From: Streblospio benedicti
Lineage: Eukaryota; Annelida; Polychaeta; Spionida; Spionidae
Assembly: GCA_019095985.1 (NCBI GenBank)
Contig: CM032662.1
Span: forward strand, 9,445,022 to 9,509,021
Reading direction: 5' to 3'
DNA length: 64,000 nucleotides
The translations under genes and the position numbers were made by a program. Shown one piece after another: positions 38,280 to 51,000 of this stretch. The notes below the pieces were generated by a model. It saw nothing but the letters and a program-made list of their open reading frames with translations, had not been told where the DNA came from and ran no database searches. Position 1 is the first letter of the stretch, and every line of letters starts with the position of its first letter.

Positions 38280-40088
38280 ATTGGGAGGTTCCTTGTTTTT
38301 ACGTGCTTAATGATGGTCTGTTAGTTGTGTGTGGTGGATTTCACCCTTGCCAGCAGCAAATGTATCCATTTTGGAGCTTGTTTCCTTCAATTACAGACTA
38401 TATCTGGGCGTTAAATTACAGCGGAAATTGCAGGAAATTGTTTGAGTAAGAAACGAACGTGATACAGGTTTGTGAGTCTTGTCTCCATAGCAACATCTAA
38501 TTCGGTTCGCTCATTGGTAAAATAATTTTTCCACCCAATAATTGCATGCCTCACGCTTGGACTAGATAATATTTTAATTCCAAGCATTCAAAATATCCAG
38601 CGTTTATTCGATGGGAGCCTACCCTAAAACCACCTGTATTGGCAAGGCAGCTTATGGCAACATTAATCAAGTAATATGTCTTTGTCTCTCAATCCATCCA
38701 TTATGTTACAGGAACAATGGAACATCTGTAAAAGTCTTCCATCTGCCTATTGCATGCTACAAGTATTGTTTATAGTACAGATATAAATGGCTCACTATCC
38801 TGAGTCTGAAGTCATATCTTAATGCCAGTCAATGTTTCTTGATGAAAAAATATCTACCTATTTTCGTGTTAATTGACAACAAATCTTGACAACAAATCTT
38901 TGTCTACAGTCACAATGACTCTTCATCAAGCCCTTCTGAAATTCAATTTAAGCTGATCATAATCCATTAGCATTCCAATCAAAACACTAATATACTCACT
39001 AGTGTGATTTGGTGTTGGTAATTGAAAGCATAATTTATATAACTTATGGAGTGCTAACACCGTTCATACACGTTGAATTTATCTGGCATAAAATCACTTC
39101 TCCGTCATTATTTTGATCAATGTCTATCCAGACCTGAACATTTTGCCCCTTTAACAGACTACGCTAAGGAACAAAGGCAGACGTATGTCATTCTTCATAC
39201 ATCTTATTAATCTTATCAATAATGTATCACTACTTCGCAACAGTGCATTGTTCCCTTTCATAAATAGTAAAACCAAAGCACAGACAAAAAGAAATCCTCA
39301 CTTCCACAATATATGTCACTGAATAGAAAACATTGTCCCACAGATATATGTTCTACAAACACCCAACAGAGACTGCAGGGTTATATGCATTGTATAAATC
39401 CATAGAAGCAGATGCATTGCAATTTGAATTGAGCTTAAGTCTGATTCGGGGAATGCTGCCGAGAAAAAAAGCATGGACGCTGAGCATGTGTGATAAGTTA
39501 GACTTTGGCTGAGCTGTTCTTCGCACCTTCTACTCAGGGGCCGGACAATCCTTTGTTCTGAATGGGCATCTTTAAGATAGGAAGCGTGTACATGCTTTGT
39601 TTGGCAATGCTACTGTGATTTTTTATGTGGAATTGTTGCAGATAGGTTCTCTTTATTGTCTGGGTATTGTTTTGTATTAGGTGTCTTTTTAATAGGCTTG
39701 GTTTTGTGGTTAGTTATAGCTTTCTTAATTATATATTAACATTAATTTTGGGTAGATTTTACACATTCTGTTGCTTGCAGTTTTCAAAATTGAGATTTGG
39801 TGATATACTTGCACATATAACTTTGAAGCTGCAAGCAATAATTTAGTAGATATATAAAATAAAATACAAACTTGGGAAGAACTAATTATTTTACCCTAAA
39901 ATATATAAACATGTTTCTAGTCTCTGTTGATGGTGGATATTGAGCACACTCCTAATCATTGACACACTGCTACATGCACTGATCACACTGTATGCTCTCC
40001 CGAGAGTTACGAAAATACACGCAGTGTTATGTTAAATTGACAATGACCTAGGGTAGATATGAACTCGTTAGGCCATGCTACATCAGTG
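38280..40088. other. Upstream region of the GPCR and AT-rich spacer
   Basis: Holds the likely promoter and 5' untranslated region of the minus-strand receptor gene. No other gene is seen. Confidence 0.45.
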
Positions 40089-40531
40089 GACTGTGAGTAT
40101 CAGACATCGTCATATCCCACGGCTATATACGCAGTATATAGTTGATATGATCAAGGACTTGTAAAGGCAGTGTGACTGATCAACCCGTGAAAGCCGACGG
40201 TGAGTATCAGATGTCAAGATATGACCTCTGAAGCATAACTATTGCTCATATAAAATGTGAACCAATCACAGCCTTTTTAATTCAGGATTTGAATTAGGTC
40301 AAGTGATCCAATTCAAGCATTGCTGAAGATTTGCAGACTGTCAGTTTGCATTTTGCTACGCGTATAACACAAATAGAAGTGTATATGTATCTATCCTGCT
40401 GGTTTGAATAATATACATATAAAACTCATGATATAAAGGTTAAATTAAGAATCAGGCCACATAAAGTAAATGATAATCCAATATCTGATAAAACATTTCA
40501 GAGGTCAATTTGACATCTGATACTCAGAGTG
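40089..40531. mobile_element. hAT-like MITE, second family, with duplicated left end
   Basis: Its right end TTGACATCTGATACTCAGAGT mirrors the left motif GTGAGTATCAGA.(A/G)TC. The left motif appears twice (40093 and 40201), so the left end looks internally duplicated. The flanks catcagtg (40081-40088) and catcagtc (40532-40539) agree at 7 of 8 bases, fitting the 8-base duplication of hAT elements. The inside matches 55022-55344. Confidence 0.65.
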
Positions 40532-41457
40532 CATCAGTCTGGATTCATCATTGCACCACATTTATAGTCACTCATTCAGTTGCACACGGCGGTACGTGGG
40601 CATGTTGGTGCACACAGCTTGTGCAATTGGTACAATCACACCCAATCTATGTTAACATCCTGTTCCACAGAAAGAAAAAAAAACTGCCATATAAACTGGG
40701 ATTTGCAGAAAGAAGCCTCTGGCATACCTGCTAACTTAATCCAGTCTGTTTTAATTTCTTCAGAGACCCACAAAACTGCTTGCTCTAAGTGCACTCTTTA
40801 TTTGCAGTGTGCCTTTGTACCAATCTCAACTAGTCCACGGCGTAATATGCAACCATTAGTCTTGCTACAGGATTCTATGGGAACTGTAGTTTGGTTGTAT
40901 GCTGGCTAATTATCAGCCAGGTTTTACTTTCATTTTAGTGGCCCATATCCATGTCATTAGGTTCTTGTGTCGATTCTCTTGAAGCCTTTTGATTCTTTTG
41001 CTGTGTATAAATAGGACACCGTTTTCTAAACAAACTTTGCTCTCCAGAAAGCCATTTCAAGTACATTGCCACGATTTTCTGCAATTATTAAAAAATAAAA
41101 CAAAAAATTATTGAAACATTACCTTCAATTTACTTTGGCGTTAATGTAACTGGTGAGCACATATTGTATAAATATTTACAATTTGCTATTAAAAGTTTTT
41201 TTTCATGAAGATGGTTTGCTGCACATGCGTGAACGTTTAGTTGTACGAGCGCGTCTGTGCTCTTTTGGCACTTTTGATCTAGTTAGGTTAGTGTAGTCTC
41301 GACTACATAGTCGTTAGGTTTACATTATGCACCAGTTTGTGGACTCACACTCGGGTTTTCGAATCTCGTTGATCAGTAGCGATGTACCAATGCTCCGTAA
41401 CCATATATCTATATTAGTACACACCCAAACGTTTTTCCTGCACTCATCTTCCTTGTC

Positions 41458-41493
41458 AATGACAGATCCAGATTTTTCAGAATGGGGCTTACA
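41458..41493. mobile_element. Truncated hAT-like MITE end
   Basis: CAATGACAGATCCAGATTTT resembles the left end of the elements at 19980 and 59048; the rest is missing. Confidence 0.4.
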
Positions 41494-41989
41494 AGAAATG
41501 GCTAGAATTTAATTCAGAAATGCTTTGAGAACATTTAAAGAAACGTGAGATATGGGAGATATTATGAAATACATATAACAGCAAGTTTATAGGGTCTTTT
41601 ATTTAACTTCAATGCGATCGCGCTAAATAGTGAGATTTTCCTTCATCATCCTAGTTCTATATTGTAATTGATACAAATCGTGAATACAACTCTGCAAACG
41701 TGCAGTATTGCAGCCAGACCACCCACTATTTCCTCTGTGCGCAGGCACAGAGAATAATGTCCTATGTGCAGAAATAAATATGTACTTTCCTCTGAATCAT
41801 AAAATATGTATAGATTCGGATTTTGCGGGAGATGACTAGATATAATGAATGAATAATCAAGGATAGTGTTCCTTTGTCTTCTCTATAAGTTCAGTTATTT
41901 CACATGTTTATTTCCAACATTCATCTCCGTCACCTGGACATCGTGGTCCATTGAGTGTCACGTTTCTTATTTTTTTACCTACGTATGGT

Positions 41990-42293
41990 GGTATCATACT
42001 CTTGTTTTAAACTACACTTTGAACTTGTTTTTAGTGAAAGCTCACCTGAATCTATCGGACATTCTCTTGTCCTTTTCCCCACCATGCCTTAGTCTTCACA
42101 AGATTGTGGTGTGAAGATGCAGCCCCCCAGGATGCTGTCATAGATTTCGGAAGTTTGGGCGACCCCCCCATCCCCATTCTTATTCAGATCTGGTCTGAGG
42201 GCCCCGATGTAAATGGCCTCGTGTACTTTTCTTCAGCTTCAGGTGAGCTTTCACTAAAAACGTTCAAAGTGTAGTCTAAAACACGAGTATGGA
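41990..42293. repeat. Foldback (inverted repeat, about 56-base arms)
   Basis: The arm at about 41990-42048 (ATACTCTTGTTTTAAACTAC, then ACTTTGAAC and TTTTAGTGAAAGCTCACCTG) is mirrored by 42239-42293 with a few changes. The spacer is about 190 bases. It is probably a miniature transposon. Confidence 0.65.
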
Positions 42294-44416
42294 TAAAAAC
42301 TTGAACAAATTTAAATGTGTTTACAATTGCTATATTGTCAAGGACATCTTTAGATTGTATAATTGAATTAGTGAAGTAGTGATAATACAGTTTCAAAATA
42401 GAACTACTTGGTTTAATCCCAAAATTGAAATACTTGGTTTAATCATATTTTATTTCAAAATTGAAAAATGATTCGGTGTGGCACAGCCTGTGACTATACA
42501 TGTGATAGAAATAGTTAAAAGAAAGGTAGAGAAACAAACTGAGGAGCAATCATGACAAAAAAACACAGATTTCATCCATCATATATGGTGACACATAACA
42601 ATATGAAAATACGACAGAAAATACTCCCCGTGCCTTCGAAACGTATATGCTGGGATGACTGGTCTGCCCCCTGCGCAGGCAATGCTTTTAAAGGCATTAT
42701 TCTAATACCATTCAGAAGCACCTGATTCAATTTACAGTGTATTAGATCAGAGGGTTCACTCTAACTGTAATTTATCTTCTGTTACCCTTTTAGGCTGGGG
42801 TCATCAGTCCTCGGGCGGGTCCTATTTTATTGCTCTGTGCACTTTCACAAGTGTGCACGTGGTGAGCACGTGACTTTTGGTACTGCTTTCCTTTGTGTGT
42901 GTGTGTTGTTTGGGCAGTGTTTGTTTTTAATATTCATGCTGGTCTCCCAGTGTAAGAAAACGGAGATTTTTGTTCTCAAAGTTATACTTTAAAGTAAGTA
43001 ATAAACTTTACCAAAACAAAACAAAAGCGCAATGAGATAAAAAAAAGTGACAGCCAACTAGTAAATAATCCATAAACTGTAGAAAAAAGGCGGCGGCGTT
43101 GTGTCCGGGTGCATTCAATAAAGAAGGACACAAACAACAACATGGAATGGTACCCCGGGGATGGTACCAACGTAAGAACCATCACCAAAACACTAAAACT
43201 GCAATGTGCATGTATAACATCGTACATGGGCAGCAGCAGGATCTATAGGAGAACGAGATTCTTGGAAGCACTTCATTCCCGCGGTCTCATAAGATCTCAG
43301 TCTGCGCAACTCTTGTCTATCTATTACAAGTCTGTTCCGGATGTCCTTTGTATATTTATGTCTCGAGAAACAATTAGTGTACCATTTTTCCGCATTGAGC
43401 ATTCGAACGTACCGCCATGGGATGTGGTAGTTTGCCACGGACCTCTTCTCGAGTGACGTGAAGTGGTGAACTATCGGATTAAAGTGGTAGGCGAATTCTT
43501 CAATCACGTTGACTGGAAGCCCAGTGAAGATAAAATATGTACCGCTACCACATTTCTGTGTGGTTTGGGTGGAGCTGTCTGTAAGACTGTCTTTTTGCAG
43601 TCCATACGAAATCTGCCATGACCAAAGAGACTGGTGAGTACATAGGTGATGCCTGGTCGGGTTATAGAAGTACCTGTTGCATGTATGTTGCTTGTAGATG
43701 CAATGGTATCTGTTTTCTTGGTTTCCTTGCCATCTTATTGACTCATCATTGCGTATAGGTCATGACAAATATGACAAGAAAAGCTGCCAGGTTGATGTCA
43801 ACGTGAACAACGCACCCAACAGTGACTTCTGTGTCTTAAAGGGACAAAAGAGATTAATGTAATGAGAAGGCAGGCTATTTTGCAGGATGTGTGTTGGGTG
43901 GACGGGAAAATGGGGGAAAATGAGGGATGTCGAATTTAGGGCAAAACATGAGGGATGTGGGAACATTATGTATTTGTAAGTCTTTAATATGGACAAGTGC
44001 CATTTGAAACAGTGCATATATTTCGCGTTCTCCAGTTCCCGACTTGTTTCTTTCCTGTCTCCCTAGATATTAAATAGAGCGAATACACACTTCGTCTATA
44101 CATTACATAGCTTCTATGCTGTGTGTTTTTGACAATATATATCTCGTGTATGAGGCTGGGGCTAGTTTTAACCGTAATACCTGTCCAGTCCAAGTTTAGC
44201 ACTGTGCCTTGGCCGGAAGCAGAGTTAATAGAACACGGGAAAACTGCCCCACGGGATCAGGTGTAACATTGACCGTAGCTCAAGTGATGGAGTAACTGAC
44301 AGTGCACATTGACCTGGTTGGTACGTGTCCCAGCAGAAGGCCAGTGCTTTAGTACCTTTGTTACTATGAACTAAATAAAATTGACCCACATTTTTCGGCG
44401 CCATCCTACATGTAGC

Positions 44417-44553
44417 CACTGGCAGATTCACGTTTTCAAGAAAGGGCGCAGTCTCATGATTTCATTGATTTCGTCCGCTTAAAAGGCTTGCGGAGATGCC
44501 AAAAACCCATTGAAAATGAAGTTTTTGGTTAAAAAAATCTGCATCTGCATATA
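44417..44553. mobile_element. Eroded hAT-like MITE
   Basis: Starts CACTGGCAGATTCACG and contains CTCATGATTTCAT and CATTGAAAATGAAGTTTTTGG, the words of the family at 19980-20112. The right end is decayed. Confidence 0.5.
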
Positions 44554-47500
44554 ATAGCCTCGTTGGCACTAAAAGATGATTGCCATGGTTGTTTAGCGGT
44601 TTACGTTTAGAGTGTTAAACGTCTGCTAATTGGTGATGTAGCAGCTGTGAGCCTCATATGCTGTGTTTATGTAGGGTGATAGTTTAATGGCGCCTGGCTC
44701 GGTTTTAATGTAGTTTTGCTATTTATATATAAATGGGTGAAACCAAGTTTCCGGCAGTTTTTTTTCTTCAGGATCCATGTCAATGTATGTACATATGATA
44801 TACATGTAAGCCATCTTAGATGAAGCGAACATATTTATTCCTGCACCCCAAGCAAAATTCCGAAAACAAAGAAACATACGATATCCACGTATATAATGGG
44901 CCTGCTTCTCACATGCATTTGCGACCAAAAGACCTATCTGTTAGTAACAGGCTGTATATTTTCACAGTTGACTGAGAAGGTCAAAACATATGTAAACGTC
45001 AACTCATCCTCGTACAAAACGAATAACCATTACCATTACACGATAACAACACAGATATTAAAAACCAAAACCGTGTTCCACAACATTACCTTCACAAATG
45101 TAAATTTTACTGCCAATTTCAAGGCTTCCTGAACTGACGGCTTATTCATGACACTAAAGCGACCATATATTGTGTGACACTGGGCCCGCCCTGATAGGCC
45201 TCGCGCTGTACTAATTGGATTTTTGCTCTCTCTGCCGCCGTGATGTGTGTTCGACCTTGCTACCTCGATTGCATTAACACGCTACTTTAACACAAATGTA
45301 CAGAGACAAAGTGAACGCCCCGCCATTTATCACAGAGCAGCACTGCTAGTGCGAGGAGGTGGGGATGTGCATTTAGGGAGTTGTGGTTTTGTTTTGTTTA
45401 AAGGCAGTGAGTATTTTCGCTCTTTAGCTCTCAAAATTGCGTTGCATGGTAACTGCCAGTTTTTTTTTCTCTCCCACAGGCGCACGCGTGTTCTCGGTAC
45501 CAGAGGTTTACTAGTAGTTTGGTTTGTTCCATTCTACACTCTCTGCTTTGGGAAGCAAGCTCAAATAATTGTATTCACATAGCCGAAGACATAGCTTCAA
45601 TTTTGTCTATATTAAGTGGCCTGGATGGGACTCGAACTCACGATCCCAAGGTTGTGAGACCAGAATGATACCAGCAGCAAAATGGAAGCTATGTCAGCAG
45701 CTCTGTCAATACAGTGGTAGGAGCTTGCTTGATATAGCGGAGAATGCAGAATTGAATTCACAAGAAAACTTGGGGAAAATAAATATACCGTTGCTCATAG
45801 TTTGGTTTGTGTTCTTTTCTTCTGTCCCTTTGTTGCTTCCACATAGGTTGGAGATCACGTGGGTATGGACACTGTAATGATCATTTTTAATGTAGAGGAA
45901 CCATTTAAACCTTTCAACTCTAGACCAAATATCTTCGCAATCATTAACCTTTACACAAAATATGAAAAAATGGTATTCAATACCTCTATAATAGGTATAT
46001 TATTCTCTAATGTGGGCCACAGAGAGATTTTAATACCGAGTTCACTGTCTCTTTTATGGACATTGATGATGCTTTCTACATATATATAGAGTTCTGTAGA
46101 ATATTCATCTGCTCTTGTCTGAAACATCAATCACAGGTTGCTTCTGAGCTAAACGTTAAAAGGTCTCAATGTACTTTCAAATATTTGCCCCAAAAGCAAC
46201 ATATCAACCCGTGCTTGATAGGTCTAAAACGCTATATGTTGTAAAGTCCTATAGACTTGGAATAAGACTCCTCTATGTCAATACTTACAGCCATACTATG
46301 TTTCTTCTAACTGCAAAAGTTAACTTCCCAAACATGGTGTGATCTCATTATTCTACGACCTGGTATTGCTTCATCTGCATCATTGGACTATGGTAATTTA
46401 ACGTGTAATTTAATTGTAAAACTGAGGTGCAGTGCATGGTTTCTGTAGGGCATGCATAAATACAATTCAGCGCCCCTGCTTTCATGTTGCCTGTGCCTTT
46501 TGTGTACGAGCATAAATGGGATTAGCTGACAATAAATGCGGATTTGCCACATGGGTTTAACATTACTCACTTGCGTTTGTTGTCACAGCCTGTATTCACA
46601 TAAAATGCATATGTACTGTATTACATGGTAGCACGGTAGCGACTTAAAGGTAATTTTCACAATGAATCATTTGATGTTCTGCAGGTTGGCATTTTGTACA
46701 ACACCATTGTCATACACATTATGATTTTTGCCAAATCTGCTTGGTGAGTATCCAGTATTCTATGAAGGGACTTCCTCGTTTAAAAAACAAAGAAAAAACT
46801 ATTGTTTGCATTGTGCTCAATGGCAACAAATCAGAAAAAAGCCCTACCCCAATAGATCAAAACGGAAAGCTTCCAATCTTTTTAAAGCAAAAAACTGTTC
46901 TGTGCCATGATTGATCGAAGATGTAAGTAATGACATGTCTGAGACAGGGGTAATTATAGCCAATATGTAACAATCCATCTCTGACGACACTTCATCATAT
47001 GCCCAGTCAGCTGCGTAATCTGCAGTTTGAACCTCACTGCAGGTTCGTTGGAGCTTCAACTTACTTCTTTGTTTCTTAGCAGAGAAATCTTAAATGAGGC
47101 TAGATAAGATTGTCCTCTTCGATCATTCATAATGGTTCATAGATGATATCATCATTGTCATTAAGACACCCATGCTTGGGCACCCATGATTTGTTTGTTT
47201 TTTAGTCTTATTTCTAACAATGGTCAAAATGCATTTGGAGAAAATTTCACATGATTGAAGTGCTATGTAGTGAATGAATGTGTTGATTAACACAAATTGA
47301 TCGGTTTTTAGACGTCTAATTTTTTTCTATAAATCTAAGATATTAAACAAATTCCTGAGAACGCCAATTGTTTGGTTTCAATGAATATGTTCTGTATTAA
47401 GTGCTTGATGAATAGGTGCACATCTCACAGTGGTAACCGTCCAGGGTTCGACTCCCAGCAGAGACTATGTGATATAGCCCTATAGACTTCTAGAACGAAT

Positions 47501-48058
47501 CCTAGCTGTAATGTCAATATTTGGATCCAAGTCAAGTAGTTCCAATATATCTATGTAAAATATGTTGAAAATGTCAATAACTACTACATTCATACTATAG
47601 CAATCCTCTAGATGCGAATCGCATCAAATTATGCATGTAAAAATATTTAATGGGAGTGGAAAATAACATACAGGCTAGTTAACCATGCCAAACAATTTAA
47701 TAAGTAAGATTTATCATCAATAAAACATGATTTGCTATTATAACCAATTTATAGAAATTTCATCAATCATACACGCAAGTCAATGTAATATCTGACCAGT
47801 GAGTTCCCATACACTAGTCACTGCTACGGTAAAAGTTTGCAGTCCTGGTTTAAAGTTTAATAACAACTGCTTTGTGCAATGAAACAAGAGTATACTTGCT
47901 ACCCGGGACTTGTACCACCAAAGTACTACCGGTATAAAACACACCAGCTATAGATTATTGATACAATTCAGTCCACTGATCTGAAAAATCTCAAGTTCAT
48001 GAACAACAATGTTACCCTCGTAAGTAAGCAACTTATGTGGCGAAAGTTCTATTTTTGT
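44554..48058. other. Gene-poor region
   Basis: No supported gene. A tRNA-like B-box (agggttcgactccc) at 47441-47454 and a reversed one (gggactcgaactc) at about 45629 suggest old tRNA-derived SINEs. The right end is the 3' flank of the acyl-CoA synthetase gene. Confidence 0.4.
47415..47460 (+). repeat. tRNA-derived SINE head, eroded
   Basis: CTCACAGTGGTAACCGTCCA followed by GGGTTCGACTCCC resembles the inner promoter boxes of a tRNA. The acceptor stem does not pair, so it is not a working tRNA gene. Confidence 0.35.
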
Positions 48059-51000
48059 TTATAATTTTGACTTCATTTTCTTCTTGAAATCATCCCTGAT
48101 GAAGCGCCTCAGTATTTTGCCACTTGCGGATTTCGGAATGGCAGCCACAAACTCCACTCCCCCTCTCAGCCTCTTATGGGGAGCAACTTTCTCTGAAAGC
48201 AGAAAAGTACAGATGATGCCTTAAATTATTATGAGTAAATACTACAGACGTCAGAGTGCATGCATAATGAGCTCGTGCAGTGAATGAATGTGTATTTTTA
48301 GCATGGTTGCAAGTAGCACAATTTAGATTATGTATTAGTATAGGTCGCTTTGGCTTTCAGGGTGCAGAACGCAAACTAAAATGAATAGCAAAATCACAGT
48401 TCACATCAAATTGCTTCTGTAATGGATTTTTGAGTAAAAACTGTATTTTAACGCTTTCTGGATTAGAACCTTTGAACCCAGAGTAATGTACTTTACGTCT
48501 AACCCCAAAGAATCAATTTAAGCTTAGAAATAATCAGAGCCGTGATTTAGGGTTTGTCAACTGTGGGTATGGAATAGAAGCGTTGTATACCACATTGAAA
48601 ATGTTTCAAGTGAACAAACAAATTTGGGCACAGAGACCTTTCAATTTTTTACCAATCCAGTCCCAATACATGACTTGGTCTCTACTCTGAGAGGTGGGTT
48701 GACGGGAAGAGCATAGTGAAATGGGGGGTAGAAAACATTGGAGAGCACCACAACCTATGGTCACATATATTATGGACGGGGCTTATTAGCAAGTGGGAGC
48801 AAGCCTAAAAAGAAAGAAGTGAGAATTCAAGGAATTGGTTGGCTGGGAAAAAAACTAGAAAAGCGTAAGATAAGGTGGGGGAAAAAAAGAAAAAAGAAAG
48901 AGGGATGCGGGAAATAAGACCAAAACATGAGAAATACATATACAATAGAACCTCCAAATAATGAGACCATCTCTATATTAAGACCACTTCTCAGTCCCAG
49001 TCCTTCAAAATGATGGGAAACTCCACATAAAGGCCACCTCTCAAATCAGACCACTTTAAATCGGTCGGTCTAAACCGAGATATTTCTACTGTATGCGCTA
49101 TCTTAACCGCTTAGAACCCCCCAACCCCTACGCCCTCCACCCTACCATTAACAAAGGTGTTGACGTCGGCCTCCGACACGTGCTGGCCGGGCTTGAGCAC
49201 GATGTACGCGCGCGGCAGCTCGCCGGCCGCCGCGTCCGGCACGCCGATGACGGCAGCGTCCGCCACGCCGGGGTGGGACAGCAGCAGGCTCTCAAGCTCC
49301 GCCGGCGCCACCTACAGGACAGGTACACAGGGTGTGTGGTAAAAGAGACACGGTTGCACTATGACTTCTATCCATCTCCAGAGGATTTTAAAAGGAATGC
49401 AGTGTGCATTTTGTCTAACAGTTTTATTATGTCTAACACTTAAATTTTACCCCCAGGGACGTGTATCAATTATGGAATGATGATCATATATGCATACAAC
49501 TTCTGTGAAAATATGATGAAATTTGAATAAAAAATAAAGGAAGTATTGTATAAATATGAATTGATGACGGACGATGGACGAAAGCCTTCGGAAAGATGAT
49601 CACAAATGCTCACCATATCCCCAACAGGTGAGCTAATAAGAATATATAAATGTAAATGTGGTCTCCCGCGCTATGCAGGATCAGGCGACTCTACATCCAC
49701 ACCAGGTCACTGGCATCCTTGTCTTTCTCAACTCCCCAGAGAGCATACAGCACATCTCAATCGTAACGCAGACCTGCATATCAATCAACATTAGGGGTCA
49801 CTCGCCTGACCTGTACCTATTTACCATGGTGCATTGTACAACTGTTTAGGGATGAGTTTGCTCAACGGCCACCACCATATCCGACTGGGACTCGTACGCA
49901 CGACCTTCTGGTCATGAGTCCAACTCCTATGCACTTGGCCAGAGAAGCACACTATATAGACGCTCGGTACTTGCCATCTGTCTGACTTATCGCCGTCCGA
50001 AACCGTCCTGTACGTGCAATCAAAATAGCGAACTTTACTTGGAACTAAACATTGAGTATCTTGCATCAGCCATGCCTCATGGCCACGTCGATATTAATGT
50101 GATAAAGGATAGGTCTTTACTTGCCACCAGAGTGGGCCGTTACGTGTCACTATCATGTACAAAAATGATCAATTACATAAAAATGAACAGGAAATTTAAA
50201 AGAATAATAAAACAAGTCATACGATGTAGCATATGAACTACATCACCACAGCTATAAAATAGAATATAGTACACATTGATTGATAATTACGAGCCGAACA
50301 AACATTTGAATCAACGACGGATATCGCCATTTTGGTTGCAACTACCGGTCAGTTTCGGACGGTGATTATGTCATTCATAAAATCCCTGCACAGTTCCATT
50401 TTGCCACCTTGAAATTATGAGCACACATGGGGAGATTATGGCGAGAATAGTTATCAGTGGGCGTATTATATGTCGGCATTTATGACAGGGACCTTGTGCA
50501 CTGGAGACACTCCATTACATTGGGTATGGGCAGTTGTATAGGCAGATGTCAGACACGTGTAAACTGGAGTGAGTGAGGAGCGAGCACTCCACTACAAGGA
50601 GGCCAAAGACGGCAGCTATGGCTCCTGCTGGACAGAAACACGGGAACTAGCATTACGGTTTGTGGATACAACCAACAGTTTATTATATAATTATACCATT
50701 GGTATTATAAGGCAACACACGCACTAAGGTAGCCTATCAACTGACAAAAAAATCCAAATCTCCTTTGCACGTGAAATTAGCATGTAGATGCCACGGAGCA
50801 GTGTGCAACGGTATAAGGATTAATCACCTGAACACCCACCACCAGACCCGACCGGGAATCAAACCCACGACCTTCGGGACCGTCACAAGTTCCCCAATCC
50901 ACTAGACTACAGAACCACACAGTACCATACAAACACTAAGTACATTACATGTATATACCCGCACTCTCGATGAAGAAGCGACGTTACCTGGAAGCCTTTG

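Larger units (their letters stand above)
40532..44416. other. Gene-poor region with repeats
   Basis: No supported gene. It holds a truncated hAT-like MITE end (41458-41493) and a foldback structure (41990-42293). An open stretch on both strands at 43109-43507 lacks a recognised domain. Confidence 0.4.

Noticed and set aside
43109-43507. Overlapping open frames of 115 (+) and 104 (-) codons
   Set aside because: Both strands are open, neither shows a recognised domain, and no splice context supports either; possibly an unclassified repeat.
50830-50925. Possible tRNA gene on the minus strand
   Set aside because: A- and B-box-like words are present but the acceptor and anticodon stems do not pair; SINE-like instead.
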